Assembly (NCBI GenBank): GCA_002633005.1
Contig: NMRA01000035.1
Coordinates: 1,309,657 to 1,373,656 of the forward strand
Reading direction: 5' to 3'
Source: Phoronis australis
Lineage: Eukaryota; Phoronida; Phoronidae
DNA length: 64,000 nucleotides
Made by a program: the position numbers and the translations under genes. The first letter of the stretch is position 1. Every line of letters begins with the position of its first letter. Below the pieces are notes generated by a model, which saw nothing but the letters and a program-made list of their open reading frames with translations, was not told the DNA's origin and made no database searches. Positions 1-12,600 of the stretch are shown piece by piece.

Positions 1-3000
1 ACATCGTCTGCTCGGGGAGCTTTGGGCGGGCTTCTGATATGCTATGACTAAAAATTTACGACTGTCTTAGAGGAAAGAATGTCAGGTAACATTTGAAAAA
101 GAAAAGCTGATGTGAAGGAGTTAAATGACGCCGGAGGCCCGAGAAGCATCGTTGCCAAAATTCGAAAAAGCTGAACATCTTGATCTAAGCCAGCAGGATA
201 CCGCAAAGGGTGGAAATTGTCTGCTGTAAACCTTTAATTCACCCATGTTAATACACAAAATTAGTAGAAGTAGGAAGCACATGATCTGTTTTGTTATCTG
301 TTATAGTTCGAGCACCTTTGGTTCATACATAGAAATATTTACAGACACACATTTATATTACTTTCTGATTTTATTATTACATGTTTTATTTCAATCTCAT
401 TTAAGCCCATTTTGAAGATTTCGTGTCATACTCCGCATGTGCTCGCACTTTTTACTAATGTTCATAAGCTTCAGTGTGACACTACACGTACAAGTATGAT
501 ACACGCTACAGTAAAATTAGTTAAAAATGTGTCAAGTTGGCAAATTAGGAAAATCGTGGATCTACGTTGTGATTCATTTCATGGGGATTGCCTTTTAAAC
601 GAGGCAAACAATTTTACCTGACATCACTACCCAGTTCACATTTTTCAATTACATAAATAGCATTGCTTCTCACTTGTCATTGTGTGCCTGACATTTTCTG
701 CCTACGTTCTCAATGGGAACCAGTTCAAAGTTAGAAACACTTATTACAATCTGAGTAAGAACCTCATTCGAGGAACATCCTAGGCTAAACTTGCTCGTTT
801 CCGCTGTCCTCAGCTCGTTTCATTAAGACGTACACAAGGACTCGGTCCCTAAAGATCCAAATTATTTTAATGAAATCATTAATAGCTTATTAGCCATGTA
901 CCAGGGCATTGAGATTACGACTAGCTCTTCATGTTTTTACCTTAACCCTAAACTCATGGGAAACGCTTACCTTCTGTGCAAGTGCAAACGTGTCAGTGAA
1001 AAAGCTGGGTTATATTAACAATTTATATTTTAAATCCAAGATCTTACGAAGAGTTAGGCAGGATAACATCTCCATGGCTTCATGGGCTTAGTCTTTCTCT
1101 AAGGAGTTTCTGAATTTGCGGAAACATTCCCTGTTTATGTATCTGTACTGTACATCTACATGTACGTTAATGTCAAGATAATCTTTGATTGAAAATATTT
1201 AACCATGATCAGACATTCCATGAATCATCGGCTGTCTTGTGGCAGTTTGTTTACGGGCATTTTGGAACATTAACCACATTAATTTTATACAACTTACGAT
1301 TGAGTATGAATTAATGAACGAAAAGCGTCTCGTTCGAAGATACGAACAGGTGCAGTAGCTAGTGGACCCCACGCAAGCTCGTTCGATACAATGTTCCTCG
1401 ATTATCCGCGTGACGTCATAGTGAACATTTCTACGTGCATGATAACGTCGTGCGGAAACTGACGAATATCGCATTGAATGGGCGTGGTCCAAACAACGGA
1501 ATAGATAAAAAATTTGTTACTTCACATGTTCGTACTTCAACACGATTGATTTTTAAGATCAGAAATGGGTCCTACGTTTACTCAGTGCCGTAAGAAACGT
1601 GACCAGAGGAAGGGCACGTATGTGCTCATTCGACAATTTTACTCTTTCGGTAATAAAACTACATCGGGGGCATGAATTGACAACCGGGAGGGGTGAGACG
1701 ATTTCAAATTTGTGAAAAACGGCCACAAGGGGAGACAAAGACTGGTGACGAACGCGGTATGAGTGTTTAGCGAGGTTATTTTTCACCTGTGTCCCCTGTT
1801 TGCCTTCCCGCGAATCACAACGTCTGTCATGACAAATATTAATTGCAAATCAGGCCAACAGGGCAGGGTTCACATGAAGGTCTAGGAGCAAAAACTACAT
1901 CGGTGGCAAGAGGGAACATGTGGGGGCAAATGGGAGAGGACTGAGGACTGAGGAAATCTATGGCGACCGGCTACCGGATGGAGACAAAATGGTGGCGACC
2001 GGGGGTGTCTTACCTAAAATTTATAACGTTCCACATGTCTGGTCAAGGCCACAGGAAGAAGGAGGTGGGGGCAACCAGGATAGCATCCGGGGCGAAAGGA
2101 TGGGCGTTATTTGCGGACTAAAACTGATGGCGACAACAGGACAGTCGAAATTTGACGTCGTCCAATTCGCGTGTACCCTCCAATTCATAGTAACCTTCCT
2201 AAAAGTGACCATTATGGCCGACAACAATGATACGTAGCCTATTTGAAATCAGCCCCAAGACGGATTCGGACAGACACTGCCTCAGCGGTCACTTAAAGTA
2301 TTCTCAAACCTCCAGCAACTTGAAAGTGCCACAGCTAAACTGACCGTTCACATCACTAGTGTTTTTGTTGCTAGGGAAAGTGCAAGCGAAAACACTAACG
2401 TTATAATCAGCACGTGAACCGGATGTTGTAGAGCTAAAGGTCAAGGTGGCAAATGGCCACGGAGTATTTTAAGAGTATCTTAGACATCAGGTAACCGGAC
2501 TCGATTTCAAATAATTCTATAGAATGACTAGAATTGAGTAAATGTCGGGGATCGATGACTTCGAATAATGAAATCACATAACAACGGATGTTGCCTTTTT
2601 GTAGCTTGTTCACAGCTAATTATTTCAAAAACTGTATTCTGTCTAACAGCAATCCTGGAAATCGCATTTTTTTTCGGACCTAAAACTAATTGTGCCCCTT
2701 TCAGGTTCTACTTCCGGTTACTGGTGTATAAAACATATTTGTTTATCGCGTATCTAAGTAGATCAAGAGTTTCCTTTGCCAAAAGTGGTGGTCAACGAAA
2801 TCGAGAACTAATCAAACACATAACGTTAGAAATTAATTTCTTAGTTGATAAAAACGGTTTCTAATTTGTCTAAATATACTAGGATTTTCGACGAAAAACC
2901 AAAATATAAATGCTATCGCAAAAGCTACAGTCGCTAAGATAGCCTTTGCGCTAGCTTATTGCTGCTAGCTAAATATCATCAAGTTAAGACTTTTGACTTT

Positions 3001-3913
3001 TTGTTCTAGCAACCATGAGGCCAACGCGTAATTAGGATCTCTTTTAAAATCTATTTACAGTAATATATGGGCTATTTTTATGATTTAGCTTCGCTAATTA
3101 ACAACCGCCTTCCGTAAACTAGGACAATATTAGATTCAGACCGTTCTCCGCTTTGAAAACAGTGTCATCTCGTTCATAACTCAGATGGGAAGTGAATAAT
3201 GGACTTGGAAAAAAAAACTAACGAGCGCAGGCTCGGCGCACAAAATGACCCGTCGTGATAAGCCAACTTGCACCGCGTGAGGCACTGACGATCTGCCAGG
3301 ATTTCCCAATCCCATAAATCACTTCCAATCTCAGATCATTACCGATAGATGGTCTAAATCAACAGTTAGTTCTTTAGACGATAAGTTGATAGCAGCTTCA
3401 ACTTTTCGCCATCACAAGACTGGCATAACAGTGAACAGTTTTGCAAGTACATGTAAGAATTGCAGATAACTTTTCCACCTCTACAACACTACCTCTGAAC
3501 CCAGTCGTGCAAAATTTGAATTCGGTACCTGAATAGAAATGGACAATGGACTATGTTACTTAGCCATGAAAAACATTTCACAAAGATTTCCAACGCCTCT
3601 GAAACGACAACGACTGTCCAATCCATTCAATGTCGCTTCAGTTCATTTCCAGGTGATCTCTCAAATGTTGTCCAACACTATCAAGGGATAGAAAATGCCG
3701 AGTCTCGTTTGACAGAGTTCTTTAATTTAGCTTACTTCACAATATTGCCATGGTAAAGTAACAGGATACCTCCGTTGTCAAGTATCCAATTTCCTAAACC
3801 CTTAAGCAAAGTGTATTAATACCCTTGATGACCACAAAAGCTATGTCCTTATGTTCATAATCACATGGTTACACTTTTTCGCAGAAATCGTCAGTGATTT
3901 TTCACGAAAACCA

Positions 3914-4099
3914 CAGTACATGGGCGCACGCAGGGGGGGGGGGCTCAAATGAGTCCATTAAGTCCACAGGAATTCGGCGTGGATGCACAATTCGTAGGCC
4001 TGCACCTAGTGGCCCGGTTTTTTAGTCCTAGTCCTCGTTGATTTTATTGAGTAAAAATTCGTGCACCCCCAATATTTAAGGCTGAGTGCGCGCATGCTG
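3914..4099. repeat. Possible small transposon with imperfect inverted ends and a G11 run
   Basis: The left end reads CAGTACATGGGCGCACGCAG and runs straight into eleven G (3933-3943). The right end, read on the other strand, begins CAGCATGCGCGCACTCAG. The ends share about three quarters of their bases, and the right part carries the CCCCC that would mirror the G run. This resembles a decayed MITE of about 186 bp. No target-site duplication was identified. Confidence 0.35.
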
Positions 4100-6482
4100 T
4101 ATGCTCCACTAACATGAATCTTTCGTATGAAACTTGCAAATTCTATTTCTTCATTGTATTAGCTACAAAGGTGTGTTGATGATTTTATTTTAGAGTCTTT
4201 TAGCTAATAGAGTAAAAAATCGAATTTGTAAGTCTCATGAGGAAACTACTTCGATCCTCGTGAAAAATCCCTTTTAGAAAATACGCAGTCACATGGCTAC
4301 GAATACCTGAGCATTTTTGAGCGTATAATGAAATTATGTGATCATCGAGGATTTTTTAAAAATGTATATTTCTATTGCAGGACACTATCGGAGAGGAAGG
4401 TGATTTTCTGAGACCAGGCTCACAGCACAATTGTGTCTACAATCCCTGCAATCGCAGCAGAGTATGTTAAGCGTATTTAACTTCTAGTCGAAGCTAACAA
4501 CTTAAAGAAGTCTGTCCCATTCAGCAGTACTCCCAAAATGCGTTTTCTGACACCAAAACGGACAATGTCTCTTTAAGACAGTAAGTGGAAACATGATGCA
4601 TTTTTAAAAGCGGAAAACAGACTATTGCTATAAGTTAGTAGTATTTTTGGTTTACCGAAACACTAACCTTGTCCAATTGATGAGTTTGTGAGCTTTTATG
4701 CAATACAGCCTTGGGCATTACGCTTACTCATCACAAAAACGGCCACGCATGAAACTCTCGTAACCAATTAGCTGGCCAAGCGAATTAAAATTAAATGCAT
4801 GGGTACTTCGACCGTAGCTATTATTATTAGATTTTAAAAACAATGCATTCTGTGCTTAATCACAGCGCATTTCGCGCGCCTCGTTATATTTATGTCTCAA
4901 ATGTTTTTAAACCTAAAAAGAGGCTCGCTATTAAAATGGAAACTGCGTGAATACGGTCTATAGTCATAAATTCATATCACTGTGTTAGTAACATTAAAAC
5001 AAAGTCTGTGCTAAATGGACATGATCCTATTGGAATGGCGCCTACTGATTTGATCCGGAAGACAATGAAAGTAAATGTTTACACGGAGAATTCTGCAAAG
5101 TTTTCTTGTATATAGCAAAGTGACTGCGCTACTTCAAATCTGTCAGTCTCTGACCAGCCAATGATATGGTGGTCTTGACTTACGTTAGAACATTTTTTTA
5201 GGATTTGTTTAATGAACTCCGCTAGTTATCTCGACTACAAGTGATGGCGTGCCATGAAAGAGTAGGTTCACAAACGCTTAGAAGGTGTACTTTGTCTGTG
5301 AGAGAAAATTGAACAGTTGGTTCGACTAAACGACAAAAAAGGTTTGTGCATAGCTCACAGATGAAAAAAATATATGACAAGTAGAAGATGATGAGCTGGA
5401 TATGGGATTGAAAAGGACACGGCGTGGTTTGTTAATTTCGCAGTTATTAACGGCTAACGGGTACAGAGCAAGCATAGAATACAGTACAAACCGGGGTAAT
5501 TCCACAAGACAATTTACATTTTGAAGGTTTTAATTCTATATCCATGTATCTACACGACACACTTCGCAGAAAAATAACGCCGTTAGCATTTTCAAAATTC
5601 CAGTTTTGAAAGAATAGAAAACTTGGAGGTGACGAATTTCTATCAAACTATGTTAATTTCAAATTGAAAGATGAAGGGAGATGAATAAAGCGTTAGCCTT
5701 TACAGGCAAACGCTACCATGGAAGTAATCGATGCAAAGTGTGAAAAAGAGATAATGGAAATTGACAAAGGTTCCTAAACCGGAAGTGGTGACATTATTTG
5801 CCTGCTTCGAAGTTGTCGGACCGTGGAATGGATCTTAATTGCTTTTTCAGTCGTATAAAGGCCTCAATTTCCTAGCAGGTTTAGCCAACATCAGAACGTT
5901 AAAGTAAGTGGAAACATATTTTAGTCAAGTTCATCAAACCTCACATGACACACCATGGCCCTGGCATTAGCAAATAGAATAATTCTTATTATTACAGGTG
6001 ATAGATAACGTGGAAGCCATCGTTTGACATCCAAGCAAACAAGTATAATGGCTTAAGTTGACCGAGTGGACAAAAATGATAGGCTAGGTAACGCGGAGAC
6101 GTTTAGAAAAACAAAACTCTCGGAGAGTTACAATAAAAACTTCTTGTTAACAAAGTTTTCCAGAATCTAGTTTCATGCAATCGCACAGTAACAAAATATT
6201 TGTTTGTTTAAACAAATCGAAAACCAAAAAACTCGCCTAACCAGCGACATTTTTGAGGTCTTCGTCTGAAAAAAAAACAGTATTTTTCGACAGAACTCCA
6301 TTTCGATCCATGCAGTTGGCTGTCAACTACTTGCAAGTAAATCGGCAAGAGTAGACAGTACAACAACAGGGCCTTTACTCAGCAGATTTTGATTGGCATG
6401 TTTGGCGTACTGTTACTATAAGTTGTTTGGTTACAAAACAGAAAACAGAGACTGTGTATCACTTCTAGTCGACGTGTTTCAA

Positions 6483-6562
6483 ACACCCAATACAGTGAGG
6501 AACAAAAACATTTGATTTTGCAACACCCAATAGAGAGAGGAACAAAATCATTTAATTTCGTA
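6483..6562. repeat. 40-bp imperfect tandem duplication
   Basis: Two adjacent copies of a 40-bp unit begin with ACACCCAATA at 6483 and 6523. They share the AGGAACAAAA and CATTT blocks and differ at a handful of positions. It is non-coding and looks like a local duplication. Confidence 0.8.
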
Positions 6563-7732
6563 AAGCGTGCGTCTGACGCATAATTAAGTGAAAATATTTT
6601 ACATTTTAAGTGACATTAGTTTAATCATTATAAACGCGATGGTTTTCCCATACATCCCAAGACACACTAATTCTTAGTTTTCATGAAGTAATCGGTCGTT
6701 AAATGTGCTATGTCTCATTAAAACTGAGAATATTTAAATTTGTAGCAAGCGCCACCTTGAGACTTCCTGTAGAACTGTGTGTACAAATATAATCAGGAAA
6801 AGAAACAATTTGTAAATAAATTGCGGTTTTAAAGAAAACGGCCACAACTGATACAAGTGTGAACATATAGAAAACCCTAGTAATTCCAAATATTACGCAA
6901 TCGTTATTTCATAGTGAAATTAACAAATAATAAAAACTGGGCCTTGTTTCAATGATGACACATTACCATACTCATTTACATAAAAATAGTCTAGCAAAAC
7001 GAGACTTTCGCGGGATTGTAATGATAACTGGTTCTTGAATGGTTTCCGGCACACCGAAAGACGCGGGGTTGTTTGAAATTCTAAACTAGTACTTCATCTG
7101 CATATTCACAATTTAATGAGACATAGCATCTTTAAATCCCTGCCTGCATATTCCGATTAGTCGCATCGACTTCGCAAGAAACTGCCGTTTACGACTATTT
7201 GGAGTGTGTAGAAAGATCTTTTGACATGACTTTTCGAGCTCAAAGTCATGTACGACCTGAAGATAGAACATGTCCGATTTTGCTTCGACTTTCGTTCTAC
7301 TCGTCGAAGTCGTATACGAAAATCGAAACACTATCTATTTTCTATACAGTCCGATTGTGAATTTAGAGTTCGTATAAAACTCGAGTGTAGAAAGTACTGT
7401 AAAGCTAACAAGAAGCACGTCTGTTTACGTTCTTTTCCAAAATCAAGTTTCTTAAATTCGTTCGCAAAGTTTTGCAGGAAAGAGTGCGGTGTGAAATAAA
7501 CGTAATTTGAGGGATAAAAAGTTTAGACGTAAGTTTCATTTGCACTCAAGACATGTGAATGCTAGTTAACAACAAGGGTTCAAATGCATCTTTAAGAATT
7601 TATGTGAACTGTTACTGAATACCCGGAGAGATAGTTACAATAACGGCCGCCTACTGAGCAAGAGCTGCCCATGTAGCTATCTGCTGATTCGTATTTCGTC
7701 ACTCCAGTATGAAGCGCCAAAGTGTTCTCAAG

Positions 7733-7834
7733 CGAGTACCTTTCTGCGCGTTGAAATGCGCTTATTGAAAGCGTACGCTTGGTTTCAAAAGTGCGCGTTG
7801 AATAAACACCTTTTAACGCGCAGAAAGGTTCTCG
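7733..7834. repeat. 102-bp inverted repeat with 24-bp arms
   Basis: The arms at 7733-7756 and 7811-7834 match at 22 of 24 positions when one is reverse-complemented. The core ACCTTTCTGCGCGTT is perfect. The 54-bp interior also contains the palindrome GCGTACGC. It could be a short MITE or a stem-loop. No target-site duplication is obvious. Confidence 0.75.
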
Positions 7835-9843
7835 TTAAAGAACCAACTGGCTCTTCATAGTTCAGTTCATCCTCGTGTACAATCTATCATGGGAAGCTAC
7901 TTCTGTTTAATTACTTCAATTATAAGTGATAAAGAGTTGAAACCTGTCGCTTAGCAATCAACAACTTGGCGTATCAATTGACATGAAGTCGAACCATGAA
8001 TGACGCTGCGGCGAAGTTACAATTTGAAAACAGGTGTATATGTGTAGTAGCCATTACTTGATTTCATCACTGGAACTCATTCGCTTGTCTTGCATTCACT
8101 CTCTGTTACAATAAGACACAACAACTTGAAAACGAGGCCATTTGGTCAGCTCTTTTTGCCATACTATGTAAGCTGTGATGCATATTTTAACATTCCATAA
8201 AAGTTATCCAAAAAGAAACAGCGACCAATTGAAACTATTGAGCAGCAATTGAAAACATACAAAGTGTTTGTCTCAGAAACTGTATACAGAAAATGAGAGA
8301 ACTAACAAACAATGTCAAATCTTGAAGAAAGCTCACAAATCAGAGCGCAGCTTAGGTAGTGTCAAAAAATCTGACCCCACGGCCTCGTTTTCGATTTCTT
8401 CCTCAGACTAGAGGCCGGATGCAAGACAACTCATTCGGTAGGCGACTAGTAGCACAACAAGAAAACAGCTGATGCGTGATGCACACGTGTTAGTAACGCT
8501 NCGACTTTCTAATTCAGCTGCTCAGGGACTGTTTTATTTGTTGCTACACAACAGTAACATCGAATTAATCAATAAATGATAATAAAACGACCTGATAGTT
8601 CAGAGTAGTTTCCTGTAAAAATATCCATTTGTTCTAGAAAACCATTAACTCTTCACTCACCCCTTGTTTTACCATTGGCATCCACGCAATCAAATAACGG
8701 TCTAATATTTTTCAGATTTGATGGGTGTCGAAAAATTGTAGAATAAAGAAAACTGGACTGATACAGAATGTTTCACACGGACGTTATCAAATGATTCACA
8801 ATGAATATTTTATCAAATCACTCTCCATCCTCGTTCCACAGACCATTTTCAAACAACGCTGCTTGTGCAAAGACGTGCCCTTACAATCTAAGTTGTTGTG
8901 TGGTCAGAACCTTTTTTCATTTTCAAGATGCTTTCTACGATAAGTGTTCACAGAACATGACAAATTTATTTTGGTATGAGGTGTTTGCTTACTTGCCAGA
9001 CTTTGGGATTCAGATTTTCAATAACAACAGTCAAACTGTTAATAGGGCAACAGTCTTTTGTAAGGGCTGGAATAAAAAAATGTCATTTAAATTTATGATT
9101 TTCTTGATTCGGACGAACTTTTTATGTCTTACGCATCATTTTGTGACAGATTTGGTTTCACTCGGCCACTTATGCTTGTATGTGGACTAATGCGCACAAT
9201 TTTTCATTTCGACAAAGATAACAGTATGCGAAGTATTCTGTAAGTCTTCCATATGCTAACAAATATCGCGAATAAACGAATATGCTTCAAATAAACTGAA
9301 GGCATACACAAAAAAATGAGATGAATTGAAAATCACATGGTAATGTTCTAGATTCATTCAAATGGCGGATTAAAGTTTATGTTTGCTCCTCAATTATGCA
9401 CACGATACGAGATTCAATGGTTTCAGATAAGTTTCCTTCATTGAATTGTCGCCACAAACGACTTTCTGGCCAAAATTGGTGTCCCAGAGTCAGATCTTAA
9501 GAGACAGAGAATATGCCATCTGTCTTTAATGGGATTGTCACGAGATGAAGACTTTCTAGTTTGCTACAATTCAATGTATATTTTCAAAACCCCAAAATTT
9601 ACTTATTTTCTCTTCAACGGATGTTTTCTTTGGTAAACTACATGAATCAGATATAAAATTATTTGGCTCATTTGTATGGAAAAGTATCGCACTTACCCCC
9701 AAAGGCTCAGAATTGTTACAATACTTTCAAATAGAAAAATGCATTTACGTCGGAAACCGTGCATATGAAAAATTCAGTAGAAGCTGGTTCTCTTTGTCTC
9801 CTCTATTTCCTTGATTGTTAGCTTCTGATACACTTAAAATATC

Positions 9844-9997
9844 TGGCGTGCGTTCAATAACGCTAGGACCTACGCTAGGGCCTAGCTAAAATCTAGTCAA
9901 AGACACGTGATCTCATTTAAAATACACGGGCTGATCTCGCGTAATCTCGCGAAGTCCTGCTTTTTAGCGAGGTCCTAGCGTAACTGAACGGGAGGCT
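9844..9997 (+). mobile_element. MITE, family 1, copy A
   Basis: This is a non-coding element of about 154 bp. Its left end is GCGTTCAATAACGCTAGGAC and its right end is CCTAGCGTAACTGAACGGGA, which are inverted copies of each other. The outer arm repeats GCTAGGACCTA-like sequence twice while the opposite arm has GCGAGGTCCTAGCG once, so the element can be oriented. The interior carries CACGTG-like, ATTTAAAATACACGG and CTCGCGTAATCTCGCGAAG blocks shared with four other copies in this window. Confidence 0.88.
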
Positions 9998-11994
9998 GGT
10001 CTCCACATGTACTTCGGCTTGCTTTAAACTAAAATTTAACTGAAAAGACATAGTCACTTTACCCAATTAGAGCAGGTAGGCAAAAAGCCAAAAATCAAAC
10101 TCTACAGGCATTATACTTTCAGAAAATCTATACTTTAAGTGAGTTAAATTCTGCAGTTTTAAAATTGGCTAAATGCGCGGAATGGTCACAAGGTCCTACA
10201 CAACTTCAAACGGACAACAAACCTGGGGCTACGGTCAAAAGGCAACGTTTGATTTAGGTCACTTATTGTTACAAAATCGTTCCTGACACGGACTAAAAAT
10301 TATTTGTAAGCTTGAGAAGAATTAACAGGCCGTTGCTTTAGACCAGACACAAAAGTAGAGCTCTTGTTACGCCAGGGGGCGCTTCCATAGAAATGGTGTA
10401 CGAGACGCGTCACTCAGAAAACTTTCCGTACGAAAGGGGGCCTTTTCCGACAAAATTCCCAGCAAAAAGGTTCACTTTGGGAGTTCGAAACCGTACAGAA
10501 GTTTCATTTTTTCCAACTACACGAACCTACAGAAGTTTTTAAAAGTGTCTATATGTTTAGAACTTTTGGGGGGAAAGCATGTACTCATTTTGAAAACATG
10601 ACATCTCGTATTGCACTGTTTCATGTTTAATGGGTTAAAATTCTTGTACGTCAAAAAATCCCTAAGAAGGTGTAAGGTTTATGAAATCAACCCCTACTAA
10701 AAGGTAATGTATTTGGTACAATACGCACCCTAAAGGTGATATTTTGTCATAGAAGATCCCTTAAAATGGACCGCTCGTCTTCGAATCCACTTTCTAGATG
10801 GGCAGGTATCCTAATCTTTAACGTTGCACCCCAGTCAAATATATACCCGAGCACCGCTAGACTTCTCACAGCGGGTCACTTCGAGTCAACAAGACAGTTG
10901 GGCTGTCGAGGAGGTGGGGATTCCTGTAACCAATTTCAATTCACACGAGGGGATAAAATCGCGATGATGTCACTTAGTAAGAGCATTAACGCGCATACAA
11001 AGCTTATGTTCTTAACACCAGAGCGCAGGATCTGTTCTTCGAATTTATGCTTCACTCAGACTCAAACTCGAGAAACTAACACAGTCATGTCGTATTACTC
11101 GAGTACAAAAGCTTACTGGAATTGCGCCGGGCAACTGGTCAATTTTCAAGTCCAGTTTCGGTCTCAGGGATCAAACCCCGAGCTCAGGTATGGTCTATAG
11201 CGGCTTCAGTAGCAAGAAAAATATCGCAATTGAGACACAGTTGAATTTTCCTCAGTTATATAGTTCCTTTTGAAACGTTATGCAAGGTTATCCGCGAAAA
11301 CCTAAGGGGTTTGAAGTGTTTTCTTAACACTGTTCTTTACAAATTTGTTCGTAATTTGATAAATGTCTAGCCAATAGGTATTTTGAATTAATAGCTACGC
11401 TGCATATAAATTTCTATCAGTGTTTCGATAACAATTACACGATCCGATTTTGGACCAGAAAAATTCACTTTCCAGTAATTGTTAACTGTTTCAACTACAG
11501 CAAGTTGTTAGTTCAGCGAGGTATTTATTGGGTTGGAGACAGGACGAACAGGGTGCATAACCTGAAACCGGTAATTAAGTCGCTGGCATATGGCAGTCGA
11601 ATTAAATCCGATACCTATAACTAATAAAACTCGGTGTTATACCCTGTCAGCGCAGCAGACGTGCAGATAACCTCAAAATCCATAAAACAGATAAGATGAC
11701 TAAGAGTGAAGAACAAATGTATCGCTGACTATGTCCTAGTTTAGAGAACTACGTGCTGAAACTTTTGAAACCAACCCTAACTGAAGAGGGATTGGAATTG
11801 ACAGACATGGTCACACAAGTTTCAAGAGAAATTTTCTTCCAGACCACGTAAACACCCCCTGAGAAAGCGTCTTAAACAACAAAACTGAGCACATGCTGAA
11901 ATGGAATAATCTAAAAATTGTACAATTGCATGATGGAAAACACGACACAAGTGAATTTTCTGCTAGAGGATACAACAAGTCGAAAGTGGTGAGA

Positions 11995-12000
11995 ATTTAC
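11995..12000 (-). other. PRKG1: Splice donor of the PRKG1 beta-type first exon (GTAAAT)
   Basis: On the minus strand the coding sequence CAGCAACG is followed by GTAAAT, a good 5' splice site. Without splicing the frame stops one codon later (TAA), so the donor sits where homology to PKG-I isoform-specific sequence runs out. The exon ends after two bases of a codon (phase 2), as the alpha-type exon does. Confidence 0.85.
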
Positions 12001-12302
12001 CGTTGCTGTTTAGGGGTAGTCTTCAAGATTTTGGGAAATTTCCCCATGGCAGCTGCTGAGGGTTCCGCCGAGATTGCGTTCCGTTTGGTTTTGCCCATTG
12101 CTTGCTTTATCGACTTGCTGCTAACGGGCGACTTGAGTATGGCTCTGTACTTATCCAGTTCCGTTTGTAATTTTTCAATCAGGGCGTCTTTTTCGTCTAG
12201 TTCCATTTCTAATTCGTCTATCAATTGGTCCCGTTGTCTCAGTTGTTCGATTTTTTCGCGGAGTGCCAACTGCAGATCACGCAAAGTGCCCAAAATAATC
12301 AT
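12001..12302 (-). CDS. PRKG1: PRKG1 (PKG-I) alternative first coding exon, beta type
   Basis: This exon encodes the isoform-specific N terminus of cGMP-dependent protein kinase I, a cytosolic Ser/Thr kinase activated by nitric oxide/cGMP signalling. It reads [20 protein letters not shown] and onward, closely matching vertebrate PKG-I beta (MGTLRDLQ...). From this Met, Leu or Ile occupies every seventh position from residue 7 to 56, giving eight heptads of a dimerising leucine zipper. The zipper leads through ELDKYR (48-53) to KRNAISAEP (73-81), the beta autoinhibitory pseudosubstrate segment. After that, similarity fades up to the donor at 12000. Cyclic-nucleotide-binding and kinase domains must come from exons outside the window. 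I chose the ATG at 12302 because it is nearest the conserved start and has A at -3. In-frame ATGs at 12332, 12353 and 12365 are possible alternatives, since the frame stays open upstream to at least 12518. The plus-strand open frame across this exon is an antisense shadow. Confidence 0.93.
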
Positions 12303-12600
12303 GTTGTTATTGTCGCACGTTGTATTTGTCATAGTAAAGCAGTTTATATTCATTGACTTGGACATAATTGAGACAAAGTGAACGAGGCACCGTGCGTTCG
12401 CAATGTAAACTCCTTTAACAAACTTTTCTGTCCATCTATCACAGACGCTGACGAAAGGTGTATGGCACACAGTCGACGTGTGCAATTCACGGCTGCGAAC
12501 ACACTCCCATCTTTTCAAACAAAAAACTCACAGCATGATTTTACACTCCAACCATATTAAGGCACCGACGAGTTAGGCGTGAGTCAGCTGATTCCTCGTA
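12303..12600 (-). other. PRKG1: 5' leader and possible promoter side of the beta-type exon
   Basis: Sequence upstream of the beta start codon shows no conserved protein similarity, although the reading frame stays open to 12518 with in-frame ATGs at 12332, 12353 and 12365. An AP-1-like TGAGTCA lies at 12580-12586, fused to a CAGCTGATT block. No TATA box is evident. The transcription start cannot be placed from sequence alone. Confidence 0.4.

Larger units (their letters stand above)
1..11994 (-). other. PRKG1: Intron sequence downstream of the PRKG1 beta first exon (no exon seen)
   Basis: This stretch follows the beta-type first exon in the direction of transcription (minus strand), so it is inferred to be the start of the large intron shared by both isoforms. 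I searched both strands for the expected next exon, which in PKG-I begins with a KDLIKEAI-like sequence and contains NDFMKN and MYPVEY motifs, and found no convincing match. No other gene is recognisable. The open frames at 8801-9190 and 10736-11200 look like chance. Contents I can name are a G-run element near 3.9 kb, a 40-bp tandem duplication near 6.5 kb, an inverted repeat near 7.8 kb and one MITE near 9.9 kb. There is a single N at 8501. Confidence 0.6.

Noticed and set aside
6660-6760. Minus-strand DYFMKT, resembling NDFMKN of the next PKG-I exon
   Set aside because: A stop follows three codons later, flanking residues do not match and there are no suitable splice sites. Chance similarity.
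8801-9190. 129-residue plus-strand open frame
   Set aside because: Cys/Phe-rich in a way expected of AT-rich non-coding sequence. No similarity recognised and it overlaps another open frame.
10736-11200. 154-residue plus-strand open frame
   Set aside because: No recognisable motif, composition like random translation, and no splice or promoter context.
11893-12381. 162-residue plus-strand open frame
   Set aside because: It is the antisense of the PRKG1 beta exon. Conservation with PKG-I is on the minus strand.
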